Source: Nocardia neocaledoniensis (GTDB lineage: Bacteria > Actinomycetota > Actinomycetes > Mycobacteriales > Mycobacteriaceae). Taken from it: a DNA stretch of 64,000 bases. The notes beneath the pieces were generated by a model. The model was not told the origin of the DNA and searched no databases. It worked only from the letters and a program-made list of their open reading frames with translations. Shown piece after piece: positions 1 to 8,977 of the stretch; the stretch's first letter is position 1; each line of letters starts with the position of its first letter. The DNA lies in contig NZ_QGTL01000006.1 of the NCBI RefSeq assembly GCF_003182135.1, positions 124,001-188,000 of the forward strand. Direction: 5' to 3'. Both the position numbers and the translations under genes were made by a program.

Positions 1-1
1 C

Positions 2-811
2 CGGGATCCGCTCGTCGATCCGGCGCTGTTGCGGAACCGGCAGCTCGTGGGCGGGTCGACCATGTTCTTCGCGCAGTTCGCCGTCCAGGCCGGCGTGTTC
101 TTCACCGTGCCACTGTTCCTGTCGGTGGTGCTCGACCTCAGCGCGGTCGAGACCGGGGTCCGCATCCTGCCGCTGTCGGTCGCGCTCGTGCTGGCCGCCG
201 CGGGCATTCCCAAGTTCCGTCCGCAGGCCGACCCGCGCCGGGTCGTCCGGCTCGGCTTGGGCGTGATCATCGTCGGGGTACTGATGCTCGCGGCGGGAAT
301 GGATCCCGGCGCCGACGCGGCGGTGGTGTCGGTCCCGATGCTGTTGATGGGCCTGGGATTGGGTGCGCTGGCCTCCCAGCTCGGCGCGGTCACCGTGTCG
401 GCCGTGCCCGATTCGCGCAGCTCCGAGGTCGGCGGGATCCAGAACACCGCAACCCAGCTCGGCGCCTCGCTGGGGACCGCGCTGATCGGCTCGGTCCTGA
501 TCGCCACGCTGACCACCTCGGTCGTCACCGGAATCGAGCAGAACCCCGCGGTGCCGGTCGCCGTGCGGCACCAGGCCACCACGGAGCTGGCCTCGGGCGT
601 GCCGTTCCTCTCGGACCGGCAGCTCTCGGACGCCCTCGACAACGCCGGAGTCGACGACACCACGGCCGACACCGTGCAGTCGGTGAATGCCGACGCCCGC
701 CTCGAAGCGCTCCAGGTGGCGTTCGCGGTGACCGCGCTGATCGCGATCATGGCACTGTTCGGCACCGGCCTGCTGCCCCGCCGGCCCGCGGCCGCGCCCC
801 CGCCGACCTGA
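2..811 (+). CDS. MFS drug/proton antiporter (DHA2/EmrB-QacA type), 3' part only
   Basis: This is the C-terminal part of a 14-TM-type major facilitator exporter. The reading frame is open from the first bases of the window and the residues before any start codon (DPLVDPALLRNRQLVGG) already look like the loop before a transmembrane helix, so the gene starts upstream. About six hydrophobic helices follow, with the periplasmic loop and final helix typical of EmrB/QacA proteins, then a short Pro/Arg-rich tail. The family exports drugs or small lipophilic molecules using the proton gradient; the substrate cannot be read from sequence. The stop is at 809-811. Confidence 0.8.
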   Translation, partial: RDPLVDPALLRNRQLVGGSTMFFAQFAVQAGVFFTVPLFLSVVLDLSAVETGVRILPLSVALVLAAAGIPKFRPQADPRRVVRLGLGVIIVGVLMLAAGMDPGADAAVVSVPMLLMGLGLGALASQLGAVTVSAVPDSRSSEVGGIQNTATQLGASLGTALIGSVLIATLTTSVVTGIEQNPAVPVAVRHQATTELASGVPFLSDRQLSDALDNAGVDDTTADTVQSVNADARLEALQVAFAVTALIAIMALFGTGLLPRRPAAAPPPT

Positions 812-979
812 ACGCGCGCCGGTCCCATTCCTTGTTCAGAGGACGCTGTTTCGGTAAAATCGACACGTTCTTCATCAATGACATCCAGCTCGCCGACTTC
901 GTCCCCACGGTGCGTCGGCAGAATTTCGCGGCGCCATTTCGCGACGGGCCGGTGGCCTCAGTTTCGCGAGGAGTCGAAC

Positions 980-1411
980 ATGACCAGCAATACTTCGTCG
1001 GCGCATCGCGCGCCACCGGAAGCAGAGCCCTTCCAACGACAAGCGGTGGCGGAGGGAATTTCCGTCACCGCCGCGTGCATGCTTCTCATTTTGGCGGCGG
1101 TCTCGATCCTGCAGGGCATTTCCGCATTGCTGGAGGACGAAATCTATGTCGCCGGAATCGATTATGTGTACGAGTTCGACACGACCACCTGGGGCTGGAT
1201 CCATGTCGTCCTCGGCGCGCTGGCGCTGATCGTCGGTGTCGGGCTGGTCCTCGGCGCCACCTGGGGCCGATACAGCGCGCTCGGCGTCGCCGGGCTGGTG
1301 ATCGTCGCGAACTTCCTGTCCTTGCCCTACTACCCGGCCTGGTCGTTCATCGTCATCGCGCTCAGCCTGGTGATCATCTGGGCGATCGCCACCTGGAGAC
1401 CGGTGCGCTGA
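980..1411 (+). CDS. DUF7144-type small integral membrane protein
   Basis: A 143-residue protein with about four membrane helices. The second half (GWIHVVLGALALIVGVGL, then a GATWGRYSALGV loop and LPYYPAWSFIVIALS) is the signature of the actinobacterial DUF7144 membrane family, whose function is unknown. I chose the ATG at 980 because GAGGAG lies about seven bases before it; the frame is open upstream to 878 but that stretch has no membrane-protein character. The next gene starts 31 bp downstream in the same direction, so the two may be co-transcribed. Confidence 0.75.
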   Translation: MTSNTSSAHRAPPEAEPFQRQAVAEGISVTAACMLLILAAVSILQGISALLEDEIYVAGIDYVYEFDTTTWGWIHVVLGALALIVGVGLVLGATWGRYSALGVAGLVIVANFLSLPYYPAWSFIVIALSLVIIWAIATWRPVR

Positions 1412-1442
1412 ATCCGACCGTGCCACTGACGACGGCCGGGCG

Positions 1443-2798
1443 ATGACCACCGTCTCCGGGACGCCGGTCCGGATCTGGTCGGCCCGGGCCGCCTTCGTGT
1501 TCGCGGCCCTGACCGCGGGGATCCCGATTCTGTTCGCGGGGGTGGCGGGGACCCTCGGTGTGCTGATCGTCGGCACCGGTGGCGTGGTCGTCACGACAGC
1601 CGCGGTGTATTGGTTCGTCACCAGGTACGGAGTGCTGCGCTGGGTGACGCTGGCGATCGCGGTGCTCACGCCGGTCTTCGTCGTCGTCGCGTTCGTCCGG
1701 GCCCGGCTGCTGTGGGTGGTGTTGCTCGCCCTCGCGGCGGCCCTGCTCGCGGTAGCTTGCGCGCGCGTCGCGCTGCGCGCCGGACCGGCGCCCGCCGCCG
1801 CGCCCGAGGTCTCGGCGCCGCGGGCCCGACACCCCTTCCTGATCATGAATCCGCGGTCCGGCGGCGGCAAGGTCGAGAAGTTCGACCTGCGCCGCCGGGC
1901 CGAGGAACTGGGTGCGGAGGTGGCGCTCCTCGAGGGCGACGACGATATCGAGGCGCTGGCCCGACAGGCCGTCGCGCGGGGCGCCGACCTGCTCGGCGTC
2001 GCGGGCGGTGACGGGACCCAGGCGCTGGTGGCGGGCGTCGCGGCCGCGCACGATCTGCCGTTCCTGGTGATCAGCGCCGGGACACGGAACCACTTCGCGA
2101 TGGACCTGCGCCTGGATCGCGATGATCCGGCCGCAGGGCTCGACGCGCTGCGCGACGGCGTGGAACTGCGCGTGGACCTGGGCCGGATCAACGGCCTGCC
2201 GTTCGTCAACAACGCGTCCTTCGGCGTCTACGCCGAGATCGTGCGCAGTCCCGCCTACCGCGACGACAAGACCGCGACGGTCCTGCGCCTGCTGCCGGAC
2301 CTGCTCGCCGGACACACCGGGCACCGGCTCGTCGCCCGGATCAACGGCACGACGGTCGCGGGGCCGCAGGCGATCCTGGTGAGCAACAATCCGTACCGCA
2401 CCAGCGATCTCGCCGGGCTGAGCCGCCGCGATCGGCTCGACCTCGGCACGCTGGGCACGGTCACCGTCTCCGTCGCGGGCGCCCGCGACGCGGTCGGTCT
2501 TCTCCGCCGCACCCACAGCCGCGGCCTCACCCAGCACACTGCGACTCGGGTCGACGTCGACAGCGACGCGCCGCGGATCCCGGTGGGCGTCGACGGTGAA
2601 TCCCGGCGGTTCGACACGCCCGTGCACTGCGTCATCGAACGGGGTGCGCTGCGCGTGCGGGTGCCGCGGAACCGGCCGAGCACCCCACCCGCACCACCGG
2701 TACTCGATTGGCTCCGACTACGCGACTTGGCCATTCGCGGCGATTCCGGGATGAACGGCCGGGAAACAGCGCCGGACAACGGATCACCCGAGCTGTGA
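1443..2798 (+). CDS. Diacylglycerol kinase family lipid kinase with N-terminal membrane segment
   Basis: A 451-residue protein. The first 130 residues hold several hydrophobic helices. The rest is a DAGK-catalytic-fold domain: the NPRSGGGK nucleotide-binding loop near residue 135, the GGDGTQ motif near residue 187 and the AGTRNHFAMDL segment near 210. Members phosphorylate diacylglycerol or related lipids (YegS, DgkB) at the membrane; the exact lipid is not evident. The gene follows the DUF7144 gene. A 337-bp non-coding stretch separates it from the glycolipid-like cluster, so a shared role in lipid metabolism is only suggestive. Confidence 0.85.
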   Translation: MTTVSGTPVRIWSARAAFVFAALTAGIPILFAGVAGTLGVLIVGTGGVVVTTAAVYWFVTRYGVLRWVTLAIAVLTPVFVVVAFVRARLLWVVLLALAAALLAVACARVALRAGPAPAAAPEVSAPRARHPFLIMNPRSGGGKVEKFDLRRRAEELGAEVALLEGDDDIEALARQAVARGADLLGVAGGDGTQALVAGVAAAHDLPFLVISAGTRNHFAMDLRLDRDDPAAGLDALRDGVELRVDLGRINGLPFVNNASFGVYAEIVRSPAYRDDKTATVLRLLPDLLAGHTGHRLVARINGTTVAGPQAILVSNNPYRTSDLAGLSRRDRLDLGTLGTVTVSVAGARDAVGLLRRTHSRGLTQHTATRVDVDSDAPRIPVGVDGESRRFDTPVHCVIERGALRVRVPRNRPSTPPAPPVLDWLRLRDLAIRGDSGMNGRETAPDNGSPEL

Positions 2799-2953
2799 TG
2801 ACGCCGACACCGCGCGCCGGCTACAGGTGAACAAAAATATCGGCGGACAATACTGTGCGCAGCTGATTCCATTCGAAACATTCTGTGCGACAGCCGCAAT
2901 CCACCGGATCCTCGTCGAGAACCGCGGACAGCGTAGTTTTGTTCAGCACAATC

Positions 2954-2998
2954 CGTGACCGCCGTCACAGGCATGAATTCCGGCGCTGCGGCTATAGC
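2954..2998 (+). promoter_or_regulatory. Crp-like palindrome and -10 element upstream of the acyltransferase/glycosyltransferase cluster
   Basis: The non-coding stretch 2799-3135 holds GTGA-CCGCCG-TCACA (2955-2969), which fits the GTGA-N6-TCAC consensus of Crp/GlxR-type regulators. TATAGC at 2993-2998 is a plausible -10, placing the palindrome about 40-45 bases before the expected transcription start, the usual spot for activation. No convincing -35 is seen. The assignment rests on motif match only. Confidence 0.4.
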
Positions 2999-3135
2999 AT
3001 CGAATCCGCCGAGGCTTCCCGGAACATCTGCCGCCGAAGTCCCCGCGCATCACTGGTGACACATCGACGTGCCCCCTTTTTTTCGAATCCACCTTCCGCC
3101 GTTCCGGCATGTATTCGTCACGAGGTGAACCGGTC

Positions 3136-4557
3136 ATGGAATACACCCATTTGTCCGAATTCGAGATCCGTTCCGGCACCTTGTCGCTCTGGACGCCGGA
3201 ATTGCCCGCGGACTCCTGGCAGCCCGACGACCGTCCACTGACCAGCGTGCACGCCGGCTATTGCGCGAGCATCGACCCCGCCGATCCGCGACCGGGCCGT
3301 GGCCGCTGGATCGGCACCGTCTTCGAGATGGACGCCCCGCTCGATCGCGCCGCGTGGCGCGAGACCCTGCGCCGCTGGCATGCCAGGCACGAAGGGCTGC
3401 GCACCACGGTGCGTGCCGAACCCGAGGGCGAACCCCGCAGACTTCTCGCGCCCGCCACCGCGGTCGGCATCGTCGAGCAGGTGATCGACGCGCACACCGA
3501 CGGGGCAGACATCAACGAATTCCTCTGCGACGCACTGGAACTGCGCCTGTCCCCACTGGTCTGGCCGCATCTGCTCGCCGCGACCGTCGAGCATGCCGCG
3601 ACCGCGGACTTCACCGTGCTGGTGGCCGCGGATCACTCGGTGATGGACGCCTACTCCCAGGCCATCCTCATTCTGGAGCTGCGCACCCTGTACAGCGAGG
3701 TATTGGCGGGCGAGCGCCCCCGGGAATCGGCCACGTTCGGGAGCCCTGCGGACTTCGCGGTCGCCGAACGGGCCGCGGCCGCCCAGCTCGACGCCGACTC
3801 GCCCGCGGTGGCGATCTGGCGGGAGTTCCTCGCAGGCGGCGACGGCACCATGCCGCGGTTCGCCCCGCACACGCATCGTCCCGTCGCCGCCGACCTCGCG
3901 CAGCCGAGCGTGTCGCGGCGGGTGCTCGCGCTCGACCGGCTCGAACAGATCGAGGCGGTCCTCGACCAGATGCGGCATCGGATGTCGGTGGCGGTGTTCG
4001 CCGCGCTGGCCGTGGCCCATCAGCGCCGGTTCGGCACCGAGCGGATGCGCACGGTGATGCCGATCGCCACCCGGCCCGACCTGCGCTGGCTGGAGGCGAT
4101 GGGCTGGTTCGTCAATGTCGTCCCGGTCGACATCCGGGTCGAGGCCGGTGCGGGGACGGCCGCGGCGCTGGAGAGCACGCGCACCGCGCTGCGCCGGTCG
4201 CGGGGCGCCGACGACGCGTCGTGGTGCCGCGTGCTGGACGTCCTCGGCGTGCGGGACATGCCCCGGTTCGGCATCTCGTTCCTCGACATCCGGGTGCTGC
4301 CCGGCTACGAACTGGTCGCGGACCTGCGCGGACGAACCCTGCGGGCCGAATCGTATTCCAGCGACGAAGTATTCCTGTGGGTCGTGCGCGCCGCCGACGG
4401 CCTCTACGTCTCCACCCGCTACCCCGCCGGACTGCCCGCCGAGGTGATGGACGAGTTCCTCACCGCTTTCGGCGAGGCGCTCTCGGAGATCACCGCGGCG
4501 GTCCACCTCGACGTGCCCGCGCCCGTGGCGGCGCCGGTCGTCGCCCAGGCGGTGTGA
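3136..4557 (+). CDS. Condensation-domain (PapA-like) acyltransferase
   Basis: A 473-residue protein with the fold pattern of NRPS condensation domains and mycobacterial PapA acyltransferases. The catalytic HxxxD motif appears as DHSVMDAYS near residue 167, and the usual mid-protein segment with FAALAVAHQRRFG follows. There are no adenylation or carrier domains, so it is a stand-alone acyltransferase moving an acyl chain from a thioester to an alcohol or amine. ATG 3136 is preceded by GAGGTGA at a good distance, better than the in-frame ATG at 3109. It is the first gene of a tight operon with a glycosyltransferase and an ABC exporter, so a sugar or glycolipid hydroxyl is a likely acceptor. Confidence 0.8.
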   Translation: MEYTHLSEFEIRSGTLSLWTPELPADSWQPDDRPLTSVHAGYCASIDPADPRPGRGRWIGTVFEMDAPLDRAAWRETLRRWHARHEGLRTTVRAEPEGEPRRLLAPATAVGIVEQVIDAHTDGADINEFLCDALELRLSPLVWPHLLAATVEHAATADFTVLVAADHSVMDAYSQAILILELRTLYSEVLAGERPRESATFGSPADFAVAERAAAAQLDADSPAVAIWREFLAGGDGTMPRFAPHTHRPVAADLAQPSVSRRVLALDRLEQIEAVLDQMRHRMSVAVFAALAVAHQRRFGTERMRTVMPIATRPDLRWLEAMGWFVNVVPVDIRVEAGAGTAAALESTRTALRRSRGADDASWCRVLDVLGVRDMPRFGISFLDIRVLPGYELVADLRGRTLRAESYSSDEVFLWVVRAADGLYVSTRYPAGLPAEVMDEFLTAFGEALSEITAAVHLDVPAPVAAPVVAQAV

Positions 4558-4561
4558 GCCG

Positions 4562-5812
4562 ATGCGAGCACTGCTGGCTTTCACCGGCAGCCGGGGCGAC
4601 GCCCAGCCCGGCATCCTGCTGGCGCGGACTCTCCTCGCCCGCGGGCATGCGGTGACCCTCGCGCTCGCGCCGAACCTGGTCGACTTCGCGACCGCGCACG
4701 GCATGCCCGCCGTTCCGTTCGGCCGCGACAGTGCCGAGCTGCTGCGCGCCCAGCGCGACGACCCCCGGTCCGGTTCGCGCAATCCGTACGCGCGGGTGCG
4801 GGCCGTGCTCGACCTGCAGCGGCGCGGTGTGCCGGAAATGGTCGCCGACCTGCGTGCGCTCGTGCCCGGTCACGACGTGGTGGTGGCGGGCATGGCGGGC
4901 GAGGAGGCCGCCGCGTCGGTGGCATGCGAGGCGGGGCTGGCGTTCGCGGCGATGCATTTCTTCCCGATTCAGCCCAACTCGGTCGTCCCGGTCGTTCCGG
5001 CGCGGTGGGCGGAGCGGGTCCCCGGCGTCGTGCACCGCTGGGGGTGGTCGGTGCTCGCCCGCGCGCGGGCCGGCGCGCTGGCTCCGGTGCTGACGCCGGG
5101 TGAACCACCCGTCCGCGTGCGCATCCAGGCGTACGACCCCGCGCTGTTCCCCGGCCTGCGCGAGGAACTGCCCGGACCGTTCACCGGATTCCCGGTCGAC
5201 GCCGACGGTGTCCTCACCGGGGCTGCGACCGCTCTCCCCTCCTGCGGCGATGCCACGACGGCGATCCGCCGGTGGCTGGCCGCCGGTTCCGCGCCCGTCT
5301 ACGTGGGCTTCGGCTCGATGGACGTCGGCGATCCCGTCGAGTTCGTCGCCATGCTGCGCGAGGTCTGCCGCCGTCGCGGCAGCAGGCTCCTGCTGGCCTC
5401 GGGGTGGGCCGCGATCGCGCCCCACCTCGATGCCGAGGTGGCCGTGGTAGACCAGGTCGATCACGCCGAGGTGTTACCCCGGTGCCTCGCGGCGGTGCAT
5501 CACGGCGGCGCGGGCACCACCGCCGCCGCGCTGAGAGCCGGTGTCCCGCAGGTGATCTGCTCGGTCCAGGCCGACCAGCCCTACTGGGGTCAAGCGCTGC
5601 GGCGACGCGGACTGGCGGAGACCACCCCGGCCCGCACCCTCACCGCCGAGCGACTCGACGCGCTGCTCGACCGGATCACGACCCCCGAGGTCCGCCGCCG
5701 GACCACCGACTGTGCCGCCACCTTCACCACCGACGGTGTCGAGCGCGCCGCCGACGCCGTCGCGGCGCTGGCACTGCCCGAACTCCTCGACGCCGCAGGG
5801 AGAATGCCATGA
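4562..5812 (+). CDS. UGT-like (GT1 family) glycosyltransferase
   Basis: A 416-residue two-domain GT-B enzyme. The N-terminus (LLAFTGSRGDAQPGILLAR) and the C-terminal nucleotide-sugar motif HHGGAGTTAAALRAGVPQV near residue 313 match bacterial GT1/GT28-type enzymes, including mycobacterial glycopeptidolipid glycosyltransferases and macrolide glycosyltransferases. It should transfer a hexose or deoxysugar from an NDP-sugar to a lipid or natural-product acceptor. Its start lies 4 bp after the stop of the acyltransferase, and its stop overlaps the start of the next gene as ATGA, indicating translational coupling. Confidence 0.88.
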   Translation: MRALLAFTGSRGDAQPGILLARTLLARGHAVTLALAPNLVDFATAHGMPAVPFGRDSAELLRAQRDDPRSGSRNPYARVRAVLDLQRRGVPEMVADLRALVPGHDVVVAGMAGEEAAASVACEAGLAFAAMHFFPIQPNSVVPVVPARWAERVPGVVHRWGWSVLARARAGALAPVLTPGEPPVRVRIQAYDPALFPGLREELPGPFTGFPVDADGVLTGAATALPSCGDATTAIRRWLAAGSAPVYVGFGSMDVGDPVEFVAMLREVCRRRGSRLLLASGWAAIAPHLDAEVAVVDQVDHAEVLPRCLAAVHHGGAGTTAAALRAGVPQVICSVQADQPYWGQALRRRGLAETTPARTLTAERLDALLDRITTPEVRRRTTDCAATFTTDGVERAADAVAALALPELLDAAGRMP

Positions 5813-6756
5813 ACACCGACATCGCCATCCGGATCACCGGACTCGGCAAGTCCTACGGTGACTTCACCGCCGTGGGCTCGGTCGACCTCACCGTCGCGGC
5901 CGGCACCGTCTACGCCTTGCTCGGCCCCAACGGCGCGGGCAAGACCACCACGGTGCGCATGCTGGCCACGCAGCTGCGGCCCGATCGCGGCAGCGCCGAG
6001 ATCTTCGGCTACGACATCGTGCGCGAGGCCACCGCGGTGCGCTCGATGATCGGGCTCACCGGCCAGTACGCCTCCGTCGACGAAACCCTCACCGCCGGTG
6101 AGAATCTGCGCCTGTTCGGCCGCCTGCTCGGACTCTCCCGTCGCGCGGCCGCCGCGCGCAGCGCCGAGCTGCTCGCCGAGTTCGAGCTCAGCGCGGTCAC
6201 CGATCGCCCGGTCGGCCGGTTCTCCGGTGGCATGCGGCGGCGCCTCGATCTGGCCGCGACGCTGATCACCGATCCCCCGCTGATCTTCCTCGACGAACCG
6301 ACCACCGGCCTGGACCCGCACACCCGCGACCGCATGTGGGGCATCATCCGCAGGCTCGTAGAACGCGGCGCGACAGTCCTGCTCACCACTCAGTACCTCG
6401 AGGAAGCCGACGCGCTGGCCGACCGGATCGCGGTGATCGACCGGGGCGCCGTCGTCGCCGAGGGCACCGTCGCCGAGCTCAAGTCCGCGATCGGTGAGCA
6501 GGTGCTGCGGCTGGAACTCGCCGAGGTGGCCCAGTCCGCGCACGCGGAGGCCATCGTCGCCGATCTCACCGGCGAGGTGCCCGAGGGCTCGTCCGCCGGG
6601 GTGCTGACCGTCGCGCTCGCCGACGCGGGCACCGCCGCCGACATCGTCGCGGCCTGCCGCGGCGCGGGCATCGCCCTGCGCGGCTTCGCCGTCGACCGAC
6701 CCGACCTGAACGAGGTGTTCCTCGCCCTCACCGGCACGGCGCGCGCCGCCGCCTGA
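5809..6756 (+). CDS. DrrA-like ABC transporter ATP-binding protein
   Basis: A 315-residue ABC ATPase of the DrrA/daunorubicin-resistance group. Walker A (GPNGAGKTT, about residue 40), the signature FSGGMRRR (about 140) and Walker B IFLDEPTTGLD (about 160) are intact, and the 90-residue C-terminal extension is typical of DrrA proteins. The start ATG overlaps the glycosyltransferase stop codon, and AGGGAG precedes it. It pairs with the permease that follows to export the cluster's product, as DrrAB does for phthiocerol lipids in mycobacteria; the substrate here is inferred from neighbours. Confidence 0.92.
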   Translation: MNTDIAIRITGLGKSYGDFTAVGSVDLTVAAGTVYALLGPNGAGKTTTVRMLATQLRPDRGSAEIFGYDIVREATAVRSMIGLTGQYASVDETLTAGENLRLFGRLLGLSRRAAAARSAELLAEFELSAVTDRPVGRFSGGMRRRLDLAATLITDPPLIFLDEPTTGLDPHTRDRMWGIIRRLVERGATVLLTTQYLEEADALADRIAVIDRGAVVAEGTVAELKSAIGEQVLRLELAEVAQSAHAEAIVADLTGEVPEGSSAGVLTVALADAGTAADIVAACRGAGIALRGFAVDRPDLNEVFLALTGTARAAA

Positions 6757-6776
6757 TCACGGAAGCCGAGACCACC

Positions 6777-7598
6777 ATGACCGTCACCACCGCCGGACGC
6801 ACCGCGCCCACGATCGAGCGCCGTCCCCGCGTCACCCACGTCAGCCTGCGCGCCTCGCTGACCCAGTCGCTGCTCATGGCCTGGCGCGGACTGCTCACCT
6901 TCCGGCACAGCCCGCAGCTGCTCTACGACGCCCTGCTGCTGCCCATCGTCGGGCCGTTGCTGTTCGGCAGCATCTTCGGCACGGCCATCGCGGGCAGCAC
7001 CGAGGCGTATCTGCCGATCCTCGTCCCGGGTGTGCTGGTGCAGATCGTGCTCACCTCCTCCGTCGCGACGGGGGTCCAGCTGTCCGAGGACATCCGGTCC
7101 GGCGTGTTCGACCGGTTCGTCGCCATGCCCATCGCCCGTTCCGCGCCGGTCGCCGGGGCGCTGCTGGCCGGCGCGACGCGGTATGTCCTCGCCGCGACCA
7201 CGGTCGTGATCGTCGGCTTCGGCATGGGTTACCGGCCCGCGCACCCGGTGGGTTTTCTGGCCGGTGCGGTGCTGGTCGTGGTGGCGACCACCGCGATCAG
7301 CTGGTTGTTCGCGTTCATCGGGGTCACCGTGTCGCGGCCGGCCGCGGTGCAGGGGATGTCGATGCTCGTGTTGACCTTCCTCAGCTTCGCCTCCAACGCC
7401 CTGGTGCCCGAGGAATCGATGCCCACCTGGCTCGGCTACGTCTCGGACCACAACCCCGTGTCGTACCTGGTGTCGGCGGTACGCCTGCTCGCCGAGCAGG
7501 GGACCGTCGGGGCCGATGCCTGCTGGTCGATCGTGGCGTCGCTCGTCGTCGTCGCCGTCTTCGCTCCCCTGACCGTCCGTACCCTGCGCGCCCGCTGA
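6777..7598 (+). CDS. DrrB-like ABC-2 permease
   Basis: A 273-residue ABC-2 type permease with about six membrane helices after a short cytoplasmic N-terminus. The central segment (LSEDIRSGVFDRFVAMPI, near residues 100-120) and the NPVSYLVSAVRLL motif near the C-terminus are characteristic of DrrB/NodJ proteins. It forms the membrane channel for the ATPase encoded 20 bp upstream. Only one permease gene is present, so it probably acts as a homodimer. Confidence 0.9.
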   Translation: MTVTTAGRTAPTIERRPRVTHVSLRASLTQSLLMAWRGLLTFRHSPQLLYDALLLPIVGPLLFGSIFGTAIAGSTEAYLPILVPGVLVQIVLTSSVATGVQLSEDIRSGVFDRFVAMPIARSAPVAGALLAGATRYVLAATTVVIVGFGMGYRPAHPVGFLAGAVLVVVATTAISWLFAFIGVTVSRPAAVQGMSMLVLTFLSFASNALVPEESMPTWLGYVSDHNPVSYLVSAVRLLAEQGTVGADACWSIVASLVVVAVFAPLTVRTLRAR

Positions 7599-7609
7599 GA
7601 GGAGCGACC

Positions 7610-8977
7610 ATGACCCGCACCGCTCCCGCGATCACCCCCGTGACCGCCGTCAATCGGCTCACCGCCGACGACGACCTGTTCCTCAAACTGCACAGCCTCT
7701 ACGGCAACGCGCTGGTCAACCAGCTCGCCTGGCGCTTCGACGAACCACTCGGGCGCGACCTGCTCGACCGCTTCCACGCCCAGCTCGCCCACGGCTTCCT
7801 GGCCCGCCGGGTCCAGCCCGTCCGGGTGCCGTTCGCGCGGCCCTACTGGCTGCCCGCCACCGCGTCGATCCCGCTGGGCTGGGACACCGTGCCGGTCGCC
7901 GACGACGAGGTGCTCGACTGGTTCTTCGCCCAGAGCCGGGTGGATTTCGACCCGGCGTCCGGTCTGGTGTGGCGGTTGTCGGCCGCGCCGACCACCGCGG
8001 GTGGCACCGTGGTCTCGCTGGTGACCTCGCACGTGGCCTCCGACGGCGGCGCGGTGCTGTTCGCCGTGAACGACGCGCTGGCCCGCGTGGGCGCTACCCC
8101 GGACCGGGCAACGAGTTCAGGTGCTCTGGTTGGTCGCGCGCCGCGAAACACGTTCGGCGCGAACGCCTTCGACGCGATCTTGCAGTTGCGCGCGGTGGCG
8201 ACGGGTATCGGGGCCGCGATCGCTGCGCGCGGCGTCACCGAACCCGCCCGCACTTCCCGGCCCGCGACCCCGCTGCTCCCGCTTCCCGATCGCTGGTCGC
8301 CCGCCGATGTGGTCGTGAATCTGTCCTTGGATCAGTGGAACTCCGTCGCCGCCACGCATTCCGGCACGACGAACGGTCTGCTGATCGCGCTCGGCGCCGG
8401 TCTGCTCGGCCGCAGCGGCCGCGTCGGCGACGCCGCCGACATCCGCGTCGACATCCCCCATTCCCTGCGCACCGCCGACGACCCGCGCGCGAATGCCACC
8501 ACCGGCCTGCCGATCTCGGTCCGCTATCGCGCCACCGACCGCGTCGATCTCGGCGCGATCAGGACGGCGATCAGACGCGCGGCGACCGCCTACCGCGACC
8601 CGGCGACCACCCCGGCGCTCCAGCATCTGCAACCCGTGCAGCGGGTCCTGCCCCGGGCCGTCCTGCGTCACTTCGCCCGCACCGCCACGGCCCCGGAATG
8701 CCTGTGCACCAACCTCGGTGAGACCGCCGAGGGCGTCGCCGGAATCGGCGGCCACCGCGCCGCCGAGGTGCTCATGCGCCCGGTCGTCGCCACCAACGAC
8801 CCCGCCCTGTTCCGCCGCATGCAGGCCGGCGTGAACCTGTCCTTCTGCACCGACGGCCACACGGTCACCCTCGCCGTGACCGGCGCCGACCCCGACCGCT
8901 TCCCCACCCGCGCCGCCCTCCGCGCCCTCCTCACCGCCGAATTCGCCTCCTGGGGGCTCACACCCCACTACTGGTGA
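7610..8977 (+). CDS. Second condensation-fold acyltransferase of the cluster
   Basis: A 455-residue protein with a HVASDGG version of the HxxxDG catalytic motif near residue 140. It resembles PapA/WS-DGAT-type condensation-fold acyltransferases more than NRPS modules. It follows the permease by 11 bp, with GAGAGGAG before the ATG, so it belongs to the same operon as the first acyltransferase. Two different acyltransferases around one glycosyltransferase suggest a product acylated at two positions. Its last 20 bp overlap the end of the convergent Ppx/GppA gene. Confidence 0.75.
   Translation: MTRTAPAITPVTAVNRLTADDDLFLKLHSLYGNALVNQLAWRFDEPLGRDLLDRFHAQLAHGFLARRVQPVRVPFARPYWLPATASIPLGWDTVPVADDEVLDWFFAQSRVDFDPASGLVWRLSAAPTTAGGTVVSLVTSHVASDGGAVLFAVNDALARVGATPDRATSSGALVGRAPRNTFGANAFDAILQLRAVATGIGAAIAARGVTEPARTSRPATPLLPLPDRWSPADVVVNLSLDQWNSVAATHSGTTNGLLIALGAGLLGRSGRVGDAADIRVDIPHSLRTADDPRANATTGLPISVRYRATDRVDLGAIRTAIRRAATAYRDPATTPALQHLQPVQRVLPRAVLRHFARTATAPECLCTNLGETAEGVAGIGGHRAAEVLMRPVVATNDPALFRRMQAGVNLSFCTDGHTVTLAVTGADPDRFPTRAALRALLTAEFASWGLTPHYW

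Noticed and set aside
29..31. TTG as start of the first transporter gene
   Set aside because: The upstream in-frame residues already match the family, so this TTG is an internal Leu codon of a gene cut by the window edge.
875..2212. Long minus-strand open frames opposite the DUF7144 and lipid kinase genes
   Set aside because: Ser/Arg/Ala-rich translations without motifs; the plus strand has clear families.
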